A DNA stretch of 14,550 bases from an uncultured Bacillota bacterium (GTDB lineage: Bacteria; Bacillota; Clostridia; Peptostreptococcales; Anaerovoracaceae). The stretch spans positions 1 to 14,550 of the forward strand of contig CAMOXP010000014.1 in NCBI GenBank assembly GCA_946629205.1, given 5' to 3'. How positions within the stretch are numbered: the first letter of the stretch is position 1; each line of letters opens with the position of its first letter. The notes under the pieces are model-generated. The model was not told the origin of the DNA. It did not search any database and saw nothing but the letters and a program-made list of their open reading frames with translations. Shown piece after piece: positions 1-6,383 of the stretch. Made by a program: the position numbers and the translations under genes.

Positions 1-56
1 AGTTTTTTTCAAAACCTCCGCGAGGCCCTTCGTTGAGCGGTTTCCGGGCGGTCGAC

Positions 57-96
57 AACAGCAGATTAGGATGTTTTTGCTGTTTTTTCTATTTTT
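57..96 (+). terminator. Possible weak intrinsic terminator
   Basis: The arms AACAGCA (57-63) and TGCTGTT (78-84) can pair as a 7-bp stem around a 14-nt loop. A T-rich run (83-96, broken by CTA) follows on the plus strand, as expected for a terminator of a plus-strand gene that would end before the window. The stem is short and AT-rich and the loop is large, so this is weak. I see nothing else convincing in positions 1-94; in particular there is no coding frame of its own. Confidence 0.3.
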
Positions 97-1111
97 AAAT
101 CAGTTCCAGAAATGCTTTGATTTCTTCCTGTGTGGTGCCCCAGCTTGTGACGAGACGGATGCACTGATGGGTGTCTGTCACGACCGGATACGTCTCGAAC
201 ATGACCTTGGTCGCCAGGAACTCCGCCTGCTCCTTCGGGAACATCGGGAACACCATGTTCGTTTCCTGCGGCAGATAGAACTCGTAGCCTTTGCCTGCGA
301 TTCCCTTCGCCAGCTGCGTCGCCATTCTGACTGCTTGGTCACCCAAATCCAGATACAGTCCGCCCTCCAGCAGCGCATCGAACTGCACGCCCATCAGCCT
401 GCCCTTGGCGAGAAGCGCGCCGCGCTGCTTGATGAGGAAGCGCATATCCTCTTTCAGCGCATCGTTCACGATGACCAGAGCCTCGCCGAACATGGCGCCG
501 CATTTGGTCCCGCCCAGATAGAAGGCGTCGCAGATCTGCGGCAGATCCTCAAAGCTGACATCGTTCTTCTCACTGCTCAGCGCCATCGGCAGCCGCGCAC
601 CGTCCAGATAGATATACAGGCCGTGCTTGTCGCAGCAGTCCCGCAGCGCCTGAAGTTCTTCCTTTGTATATACCAGACCGGTCTCTGTGGAATCGGAAAT
701 GTAGATTGCTTTCGGCAAAACGTAGTGCTCGTCCTCATGAAAGATCAGAACATCCTCGATATCCGCAGGCCGCAGTTTGCCGTCCCTGGTCTTCACGTGA
801 TTGATCTTATGACCTGTCGCTTCGATGGCACCCGTCTCATGCACGCAGATATGTCCGCTGTCCGCAGAGATCACGCTCCAGTGCGGCCGGAGCAGGAATG
901 CTGCCAGTGCCGACAGGTTCATCAGCGTCCCGCCGGGCAGGAAATGCACATCCGCTTCGGGGCATTTGACCAGTTTTCTGATCCTGTCCGCTGCTTTCCT
1001 GCAGTATTCGTCCTCACAGTATCCGTCATGCAGTTCCATGTTCGTATCGACCAGAGCCTGCAGCACGATCGGATGGCACCCCAGGCTGTAATCGTTCTTC
1101 AGAAAGATCAT
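95..1111 (-). CDS. Low-specificity L-threonine aldolase / beta-eliminating lyase family PLP enzyme
   Basis: A fold-type I PLP enzyme of the threonine aldolase family (338 aa, about the usual length). Enzymes of this family cleave L-threonine or L-allo-threonine to glycine and acetaldehyde in the cytoplasm. Visible marks are SGHICVHETGA (residues 85-95), which carries the His expected to stack on the cofactor, YLDGARL (168-174), whose Asp should contact the pyridine nitrogen, and YLGGTKCG (198-205), whose Lys203 should form the Schiff base. I chose the ATG at 1111 because GAGGAG lies 7 nt upstream of it. An in-frame ATG two codons earlier (1117) would leave only about 1 nt from the same site. 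The gene stands alone, divergent from hypB. Other beta-eliminating activities (for example on other beta-hydroxy amino acids) cannot be excluded. Confidence 0.9.
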   Translation of the reverse strand: MIFLKNDYSLGCHPIVLQALVDTNMELHDGYCEDEYCRKAADRIRKLVKCPEADVHFLPGGTLMNLSALAAFLLRPHWSVISADSGHICVHETGAIEATGHKINHVKTRDGKLRPADIEDVLIFHEDEHYVLPKAIYISDSTETGLVYTKEELQALRDCCDKHGLYIYLDGARLPMALSSEKNDVSFEDLPQICDAFYLGGTKCGAMFGEALVIVNDALKEDMRFLIKQRGALLAKGRLMGVQFDALLEGGLYLDLGDQAVRMATQLAKGIAGKGYEFYLPQETNMVFPMFPKEQAEFLATKVMFETYPVVTDTHQCIRLVTSWGTTQEEIKAFLELI

Positions 1112-1184
1112 TCTCATTCTCCTCTCATCATGATTCTCTATCGTAACCAGTCAGTCGTTCTTCTCCAGTCGGTTTGTGAATGAA

Positions 1185-1213
1185 ATTATATACGACCGGC
1201 GCCCGCACCGCAA
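1185..1213 (-). promoter_or_regulatory. Promoter of the threonine-aldolase-type gene
   Basis: On the minus strand a perfect TATAAT (1190-1185) lies 17 bp from TTGCGG (1213-1208), which matches the -35 consensus at TTG. The predicted start near 1178 gives a leader of about 66 nt before the ATG at 1111. I see no riboswitch or clear operator in the leader. Confidence 0.6.
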
Positions 1214-1273
1214 GCAAAAGCATCACGTGCCGGGCAAGCTTCTGCAAAATCTTCCCACCCCTTTTGCTCCTTA

Positions 1274-1282
1274 TGGTATAAT
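1274..1282 (+). promoter_or_regulatory. Extended -10 promoter of hypB
   Basis: TGGTATAAT (1274-1282) is a perfect -10 with the TG extension. No good -35 hexamer is seen at 16-18 bp. The predicted start is near 1289, and GGAGG (1302-1306) sits 6 nt before the hypB ATG. The same TGGTATAATCC string recurs at the DUF1232 gene (2964-2974). Confidence 0.6.
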
Positions 1283-1312
1283 CCCTTCAGCAAGAACGAA
1301 TGGAGGCACGTT

Positions 1313-1981
1313 ATGGCTGATAATACAGTAAAGGTAATTGACGTCAAGGTCGGTGTGTTCGACGAGAACAACCGGATCGCAGATGAAGTAAGAGCATATA
1401 ACAAAAGCAAAGGCACGCTGATGATCAACATCATGGCGTCGCCGGGCGCAGGCAAAACAACGACGCTGCTGCGTACGATCGATGCGCTGAAAGACGAATA
1501 CAGGATCGGCGTTATGGAGGCAGATATCGAAGCCTCTGTTGACGCAGAAAAAATGCAGGCTGCCGGCGTCAGTTCCATACAGGTCCACACAGGCGGCGAA
1601 TGCGCCATGGACGCAAGCATGGTCCGGCAGGCGCTGCAGGAGTTTGACACGGACGGCATCGACCTGCTGTTCATGGAGAATGTGGGCAACCTGGTCTGCA
1701 CTGCCGAGCAGGATACAGGCGCTGATTATAATGTAGAGATTCTGTCCGTTCCGGAAGGAGATGACAAACCTCTCAAGTACCCGCTCATGTTTTCGATCTG
1801 CCAGTGCGTGCTGATCAACAAGACCGATACGAGGAACTGGTTTGCCTTTGACGATGACGCTGTGAAAGAACGCATCCATAAACTGAATCCGGATGCGGAT
1901 GTTCTATTCTTATCAGGAAAAACAGGAGAAGGATTTGACCTGTGGATCGACTGGCTGCGCGGCAAGCTGCAGAATCACTGA
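1313..1981 (+). CDS. hypB: HypB-type GTPase (hydrogenase nickel incorporation), without the metal-site His
   Basis: HypB is a cytoplasmic SIMIBI-class GTPase that, with HypA, delivers nickel to [NiFe] hydrogenases (and to urease in some bacteria). The 222-aa protein shows the P-loop SPGAGKTT (residues 43-50), ENVGNLVC (122-129), EGDDKPLKYPLMF (148-160), NKTD (169-172) and SGKTGEG (201-207). It begins directly with the G domain and has no His-rich nickel-storage stretch. The G-domain metal site of the family uses a Cys-His pair (TGxxCHLDA) plus the Cys of ENVGNLVC. Here the first part reads GGECAMDA (95-101), so Cys97 and Cys129 remain but the His is Ala. No hypA, hypC-F or hydrogenase genes lie nearby. 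The gene converges on the DMT transporter, overlapping it by 7 nt. The family call is firm; the client enzyme is unknown. Confidence 0.93.
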   Translation: MADNTVKVIDVKVGVFDENNRIADEVRAYNKSKGTLMINIMASPGAGKTTTLLRTIDALKDEYRIGVMEADIEASVDAEKMQAAGVSSIQVHTGGECAMDASMVRQALQEFDTDGIDLLFMENVGNLVCTAEQDTGADYNVEILSVPEGDDKPLKYPLMFSICQCVLINKTDTRNWFAFDDDAVKERIHKLNPDADVLFLSGKTGEGFDLWIDWLRGKLQNH

Positions 1982-2934
1982 TCCCCGGAATGGTCCGGTG
2001 ACTGATCCGAAGACGGTCCCGACTCATCAGGATGTACCTGCTGCGGTACGTCCTTTTTCTTTTCCGGAAGATTGGTGATGAGCACAGCTGCGACGACGAG
2101 GGCGGAACCGATCATCATCACCGTTGTCAGCACATCGCCGACCAGGAAGTGTCCGAAGATGCATGCAAGCACAGGTTCCAGTGTGTTGACAAGAGCCGCG
2201 TTGCCCGGTCCGATGAGGCGCACGCCGATGGCGTAGAACAGGATCGCCAGAAATACACATACGACAGACAGCAGAATCATCATGCCGATCTGAGCCGGCT
2301 CTGTCGCAAACATCGGCTTCCCACTTACGGCACAGCGGATACAGTTCACCGCCGCCGCGGAAGTCATTACATATCCGGCAACCGCGAAGCTGTTCTCCTG
2401 CTTGACGCTTTCTGCGGAGAGTCCGAACAGATAAATGACGTATCCGACCGCCGCGAGGAACGCGAAGAATACGCCGACGAGATTGACTTCCATGTCGGGC
2501 GACCACACGATGAGGCACAGTCCGCCAAAGGACAGCAGGACCGCGATGATCCTGGCAGCTTTCACCGGCTCCCGTCCCGTGATCATCTCGATGGCGACAA
2601 TCATGGCCGGGAAGGTAAACGAAACAATGGTCGCTAGCGAACCGGATATATAATCGAAGGATATATATAATGTAGTCGACATGCCGATGTAGCCTGCGCA
2701 GGCGACGGCCATCGTCAGCGCGGCGCGGCGCGAAAACCGGAATGGGATCTTGCGGATCAGGAGGAACGCCCACATGATGATCGCGGCATACAGGAATTTG
2801 TTGAACAAGAGCGTCTCCGTCTCAACGCCGATCCTGAAGGACATAAACGAAAACGACGGAACCAGTCCGTAACATATAGATGTAATTGTCACGCATATCG
2901 CGCCAAGGATTTTCGTGTTCTTTGTCATGGTCAT
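1975..2934 (-). CDS. DMT superfamily transporter with two EamA domains
   Basis: An inner-membrane protein of 319 aa made of about ten hydrophobic segments in two halves, the drug/metabolite transporter (EamA) layout. The substrate cannot be read from the sequence; relatives export amino acids, nucleosides or toxic metabolites. Family-like features are the C-terminal-half stretch GPGNAALVNTLEPVLACIFG and the repeated half structure. The soluble tail after the last helix is short, hydrophilic and rich in Asp, Ser and Pro (roughly the last 30 residues). The reading frame stays open to a TTG at 2952, but I chose the ATG at 2934 (MTMTKNT...). It has no Shine-Dalgarno, and the predicted transcription start falls on this ATG, so the mRNA may be leaderless. 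An ATG two codons later (2928) is an alternative. Confidence 0.9.
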   Translation of the reverse strand: MTMTKNTKILGAICVTITSICYGLVPSFSFMSFRIGVETETLLFNKFLYAAIIMWAFLLIRKIPFRFSRRAALTMAVACAGYIGMSTTLYISFDYISGSLATIVSFTFPAMIVAIEMITGREPVKAARIIAVLLSFGGLCLIVWSPDMEVNLVGVFFAFLAAVGYVIYLFGLSAESVKQENSFAVAGYVMTSAAAVNCIRCAVSGKPMFATEPAQIGMMILLSVVCVFLAILFYAIGVRLIGPGNAALVNTLEPVLACIFGHFLVGDVLTTVMMIGSALVVAAVLITNLPEKKKDVPQQVHPDESGPSSDQSPDHSGDQ

Positions 2935-2940
2935 GTAAGT

Positions 2941-2972
2941 AGTATACCACAATTCTCACATTGTGGTATAAT
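2941..2972. promoter_or_regulatory. Overlapping divergent extended -10 promoters (DMT transporter / DUF1232 gene)
   Basis: On the minus strand TGG-TATACT (TATACT 2946-2941) points to the DMT gene, with a predicted start at about 2934. On the plus strand TGG-TATAAT (TATAAT 2967-2972) points to the DUF1232 gene, with a predicted start near 2979, just at its AGGAGG (2979-2984). Each -10 lies where the other promoter's -35 would be, so one RNA polymerase should exclude the other. Both lack a recognisable -35 and depend on the TG extension. Confidence 0.6.
2943..2970. repeat. 28-bp inverted repeat spanning both divergent promoters
   Basis: TATACCACAAT (2943-2953) and ATTGTGGTATA (2960-2970) are perfect 11-bp inverted arms around six bases. 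The arms hold the -10 elements and TG extensions of both promoters. The repeat may be an operator for a dimeric regulator, or the by-product of two similar promoters placed back to back. It is too far upstream of either gene's coding region to act as a terminator for them. Confidence 0.75.
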
Positions 2973-2993
2973 CCAACCAGGAGGTTTGAAACT

Positions 2994-3407
2994 ATGAATA
3001 CAGAAGATCTTAAGAACCAGGCCCAGGGCATTCTGGACGGCGGAAAGGAAAAGGCCGGCGCATTCCTCGAAGACGGCGGCAAGATGGATCAGCTGCTCGA
3101 ACAGGTCGAGGCAAAGCTTGAAACCGTTCCGAAAGCAGGCGCGTACCTCGCTGATGTCCCGCGCATGATCGCGCTTCTGAAAGACTACATCCAGAAGGAT
3201 TACACAGAGGTTCCGAAAAAGTCGCTCATCATGATCGTTGCAGCGCTTCTCTATCTGGTCAATCCGAAGGATATCATTCCGGACAAGTACATCGGCGTCG
3301 GGCTCATCGACGACGCGGCCGTTATCGCAGCGTGTATCGCGCTGACCAAAGGCGACCTTGCTGCATATGATGCATGGAAAGATGCAAAAGCCGAAGCAAA
3401 AGCATAA
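2994..3407 (+). CDS. DUF1232 (YkvA-like) small protein
   Basis: A 137-aa protein with the DUF1232 signature LLYLVNPKDIIPD followed by GVGLIDDAAVI (residues 85-111). The first 60 or so residues are charged and helical in character (EDLKNQAQ, EKAGAFLEDGGK). The role of the family is unknown; members are small and possibly membrane-associated through the hydrophobic helix around residues 77-92. The start is the ATG at 2994 with AGGAGG at 2979-2984; the frame is open further upstream but through promoter sequence. The leader is predicted to begin essentially at the ribosome-binding site. The stop lies one base from the stop of the convergent flavoprotein gene. Confidence 0.92.
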   Translation: MNTEDLKNQAQGILDGGKEKAGAFLEDGGKMDQLLEQVEAKLETVPKAGAYLADVPRMIALLKDYIQKDYTEVPKKSLIMIVAALLYLVNPKDIIPDKYIGVGLIDDAAVIAACIALTKGDLAAYDAWKDAKAEAKA

Positions 3408-3408
3408 T

Positions 3409-4803
3409 TTACATGTCTGCTGCAGCTAAAACAGCAATTTCTGTTTCGTCGTCCTGCAGGTTCGTTACAGTTTCGCCGCACTTTACGGGCGGGCTGACTG
3501 TGATTCCACTGATCTGCCGCACCAGCTGCGGGAGCTTTTGCTTGCTCACGGGCCGGGCGCTGCGCACCGGCAGAAGCCGGCCGTCATCCAGTTTCACGGT
3601 CGTGGTGAGGATCCTTTTCGGGGCTGTCCTCTCCTGCTGCGCAAACTGCGCGCCGCGTTTGCATTTGTTTCCTTCGTACTCTCCGGTTTCTTCATTGAAT
3701 CTGACCTGACATCCTGTCGGGCAGAGCGTGCATGTGACGACGCCTTCCTCCGGGAAACCCTTTGCCATGGAGGATGTCCTCGCCTCGTCCCATGTGTCCA
3801 TCTCCGCGCCGCGCAGATACGCGACTGCGTTCCTGCCTGCCATCTCACCCTGTTCTGACACAAAGTCGGCCAAGTCCATGATGCGCCGGGCGTTGCCGCA
3901 GGCGAAGATCCCGCGGACGTTAGTCTGCAGATGTTCGTCTGTGATCACGCCGTTCGTCTTCCCATCGAGGGTGACACCGGCCGTCTGGGCCACTTCGTTC
4001 TCCGGGATCAGCCCGACCGAAAGGACCAGTGTGTCGCATTCGATCAGACGCTCTGTGCCGCTGACCGGCTGCATGTCCTGATCCAGCGCCGATATCTCAA
4101 CGGCTTCAAGCCGCTTCTTGCCGATGATATTCGATATGGTATGACTGCAAAAGATCGGGATGTCGTAGTCATACAGACACTGACTGACGTTTCTCGACAG
4201 CCCTGCCGGCTGCGGGAAGATCTCGACGACCGCCTCGACATGCGCGCCTTCCAGGCTCAGCCTGCGCGCCATGATCATCCCCACATCTCCCGAACCAAAT
4301 ATGACGACACGTTTTCCCGGCATCACGTTTCTGACGTTTACGAGATTCTGCGTAACGCCCGCCGTAAACACGCCGGCCGGCCGCGATCCCGGTATGGCGA
4401 TCGCGCCGCGGGTCCGTTCCCTGCATCCGGTCGCGAGGATCACGGTACCTGTTTCGATGTGCTTCAGTCCGTCTGCGGAAACAACCGTCACCACGTGGGC
4501 ACGCTCCTGCGCATCGATGCGCAGGACATGGCATCCCATCAGCAGTTCGATGCCCATATCTGCCAGCTCCGTTTCTGCTTTCAGGGCGTACTCGGGTCCT
4601 GTCAGCTGTTGGCGGTACCGCACGATCCCAAACCCGTCGTGGATGCACTGGTTGAGAATCCCCCCTGTCCGGCTGTCGCGTTCGACGAGAAGCACACGCT
4701 CCGCGCCTGCCTCCCGCGCGCCCTTCGCCGCGGCCAGTCCTCCCGGACCGGCGCCGACAACCAGAACGTCATATTGAATTGTGGACGTTTCACCTCTCCT
4801 CAT
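3409..4803 (-). CDS. GlpB-like FAD/NAD(P)-dependent oxidoreductase fused to DUF1667
   Basis: A two-part 464-aa protein. Residues 10-335 are a pyridine-nucleotide-disulfide-type flavoprotein: FAD site VVGAGPGGLAAA (15-26), a second dinucleotide fold VVIFGSGDVGMIMARR (166-181), and a C-terminal FAD segment GIFACGNARR (298-307). Residues 355-460 match DUF1667 (CTLCPTGC, NKCKRG, ILTTTVKL, LPVRSARPVSK). DUF1667 is usually a separate small gene next to such oxidoreductases in Clostridia. The four cysteines C358-x2-C361-x3-C365-x15-C381 resemble an iron-sulfur ligand set (inference). The gene is second in an operon, 2 nt after the GlpA-like gene, so the two should act as a complex, probably moving electrons from glycerol-3-phosphate or a similar 2-hydroxy compound. 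I kept the ATG at 4803. The AGGAGAGGTG just inside the frame has no ordinary start codon at a good distance. Confidence 0.92.
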   Translation of the reverse strand: MRRGETSTIQYDVLVVGAGPGGLAAAKGAREAGAERVLLVERDSRTGGILNQCIHDGFGIVRYRQQLTGPEYALKAETELADMGIELLMGCHVLRIDAQERAHVVTVVSADGLKHIETGTVILATGCRERTRGAIAIPGSRPAGVFTAGVTQNLVNVRNVMPGKRVVIFGSGDVGMIMARRLSLEGAHVEAVVEIFPQPAGLSRNVSQCLYDYDIPIFCSHTISNIIGKKRLEAVEISALDQDMQPVSGTERLIECDTLVLSVGLIPENEVAQTAGVTLDGKTNGVITDEHLQTNVRGIFACGNARRIMDLADFVSEQGEMAGRNAVAYLRGAEMDTWDEARTSSMAKGFPEEGVVTCTLCPTGCQVRFNEETGEYEGNKCKRGAQFAQQERTAPKRILTTTVKLDDGRLLPVRSARPVSKQKLPQLVRQISGITVSPPVKCGETVTNLQDDETEIAVLAAADM

Positions 4804-4805
4804 TG

Positions 4806-6260
4806 TTATTTCACCTTGCCGTCAAACATCTCGCTTCCGGCGCTCCTGTATGTGATCTCTTCCGGCTTCATTCCGTACTCATGGATCAGCATATCGACAA
4901 TTCTAGTGAGGCAGTATCCGCCGTTGCACCTTCCTGTCGTCGCCCACGCCCTGTATTTGATCGCGGAGATGCTCCGCGCCCCGAACGGATTCTCGATGGC
5001 GTTTCGTATCTCCCGCTTCGTCACTTTCTGGCATCTGCAGATGAGTTCACCGTACTCCGGGTCCTCGCAAATCAGCTGCGCCTGCTCCTCTTCAGTGAGG
5101 TCCCGGAAACGGACCGGCGCCTTCCGCGCCGCGACGAAATCCTCTTTTTCTTCCAAAGGCATCCTGTTCCCGATGATCCTGCGGACCATGCGCGCAGCCG
5201 GCATGGATGCGGTGAGACCCGGCGACTCGATGCCGATCAGGTTGACCAGACCCGGACAGTTTGCTTCTTCCTTGATCACAAAATCCCGGTATCCGCCTTC
5301 TTCCGGAGGTGCCAGCTTCGGACGGATCCCCGCGTAACTGCCGATGATCATCTTTCGCTCTATCGCCGGCAAAAGCGCCTTTGCTTCAGCGTACAATCCG
5401 TCCATGACGGGCTTCGTGCAGGACAGATCGTCTATTTGAGATATATATTCCGCGCTGGGACCGATGATGATATTGCCCGCTGTCGTCGGCGTCAGGTGGA
5501 CGCCAAGGCCTCCGATGCCTTTGCGCGGCGCAGGATACACCGGCATCGGCAGCAGATCGTCCGCGACCTTGTCCAAAATGAAGTATTCGCCCCTGCACGG
5601 GTAGAGTCTGTATGCGGGGCCGCCCGCCATCTCTGAGATCCTGCCGCTGCCGAGGCCCGCACAGTTGATGAGAAGCCTGCATCCGTATGCGCCGCCGGCT
5701 GTCTTCACGACGAAGCTGCCGCTGCTCTCCCTGCCGATACTGATGACCTCGCTGTTAAATCGAAACTGCACGCCGTTTGCCAGCGCATTCTCCGCCAGAG
5801 CGATACAGTAGAGGAACGGGTCGAAGACCGCGGTCTCCGGGGAATACATGCCGCCGATGCCGCCGATCCCGGGCGCCAGGTCTTTCATCTCGTCCGCCCC
5901 TACGAGCCGGAGGCCTTTGCATCCGTTTGCTTCGCCCTGGGCGAGTACGCTGCGCAGCGACTCCATGTCATTCTCATCGAACGCCACCAGGAGCTTTCCC
6001 GTCTTTTTGTACGGCACATCGAGTTCACTGCAGAGCGCTTCGAAGTTCTGGTTCCCTTCTACGCACAGCTTTGCCATAAGGCTTCCAGGAACATTGTTAA
6101 AGCCCGCGTGAACGACTGCGGAATTCCTCCCGCTGATCCCGCCGGCTACATCGCATTCCTTCTCGAGAACGGTGATATTCAGTTTGTACCGTGACAGTTC
6201 CCGGGCGACCGCGCATCCTACGCCGCCGGCGCCGATGATCACAACATCACTTCGTTCCAT
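4806..6260 (-). CDS. GlpA-like FAD-dependent oxidoreductase with C-terminal [2Fe-2S] (BFD-like) domain
   Basis: A 484-aa flavoprotein of the DAO family, close to anaerobic glycerol-3-phosphate dehydrogenase GlpA and L-2-hydroxyglutarate oxidase. The FAD site is VVIIGAGGVGCAVARELS (residues 6-23). GRNSAVVHAG (44-53) and GIESPGLTAS (343-352) are typical of the DAO fold. The C-terminal part has C408-x-C410, then RCNGGYC with C445 and C450. This C-x-C...C-x4-C spacing matches the GlpA-type bacterioferritin-associated-ferredoxin domain. The ATG at 6260 has AAGGAGG 5 nt upstream. It is the first gene of an operon with the GlpB-like/DUF1667 protein. The substrate may be glycerol-3-phosphate, but no glycerol kinase or antiterminator gene is in view, so the 2-hydroxy-acid alternative stays open. 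Confidence 0.9.
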   Translation of the reverse strand: MERSDVVIIGAGGVGCAVARELSRYKLNITVLEKECDVAGGISGRNSAVVHAGFNNVPGSLMAKLCVEGNQNFEALCSELDVPYKKTGKLLVAFDENDMESLRSVLAQGEANGCKGLRLVGADEMKDLAPGIGGIGGMYSPETAVFDPFLYCIALAENALANGVQFRFNSEVISIGRESSGSFVVKTAGGAYGCRLLINCAGLGSGRISEMAGGPAYRLYPCRGEYFILDKVADDLLPMPVYPAPRKGIGGLGVHLTPTTAGNIIIGPSAEYISQIDDLSCTKPVMDGLYAEAKALLPAIERKMIIGSYAGIRPKLAPPEEGGYRDFVIKEEANCPGLVNLIGIESPGLTASMPAARMVRRIIGNRMPLEEKEDFVAARKAPVRFRDLTEEEQAQLICEDPEYGELICRCQKVTKREIRNAIENPFGARSISAIKYRAWATTGRCNGGYCLTRIVDMLIHEYGMKPEEITYRSAGSEMFDGKVK

Positions 6261-6289
6261 CCCTGCCTCCTTGGTGTAATGGTGCTTTT

Positions 6290-6298
6290 ATTATAGCA
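6290..6298 (-). promoter_or_regulatory. Extended -10 promoter of the GlpA-like operon
   Basis: On the minus strand TGC-TATAAT (6298-6290) is a perfect -10 with TG extension. No good -35 is present at 16-18 bp. The predicted start is near 6283, giving a leader of about 22 nt. It is divergent from the feoAB promoter about 45 bp away. Confidence 0.55.
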
Positions 6299-6320
6299 TA
6301 TTTCTTTCACGCCGCGTGCG

Positions 6321-6349
6321 TTGTGGGAACTCCGGCGTTGTGGTAAGAT
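6321..6349 (+). promoter_or_regulatory. Promoter of the feoAB operon
   Basis: TTGTGG (6321-6326) and TAAGAT (6344-6349) are 17 bp apart, and the -10 has a TG extension (TGG before it). The predicted start is near 6356. The six-base palindrome TAGCTA (6351-6356) sits at the start point. It is too short to call an iron-regulator box, and no Fur- or DtxR-like site is recognisable. GGAGG (6370-6374) lies 9 nt before the ATG at 6384. Confidence 0.6.
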
Positions 6350-6383
6350 GTAGCTAACACATAGACTTCGGAGGAAAAGACAG

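Noticed and set aside
1985..1998. Terminator hairpin CCGGA-ATGG-TCCGG at the hypB/DMT junction
   Set aside because: The stem is five base pairs, there is no T-run on either side, and it lies inside the DMT coding sequence.
3931..5337. 468-codon plus-strand open frame across the two flavoprotein genes
   Set aside because: It crosses the junction of two well-supported minus-strand genes and shows no family features.
6349..6360. DtxR/Fur-like iron box at the feoAB start point (TAGCTA)
   Set aside because: Only a six-base palindrome; the flanking bases do not extend the symmetry or match either consensus.
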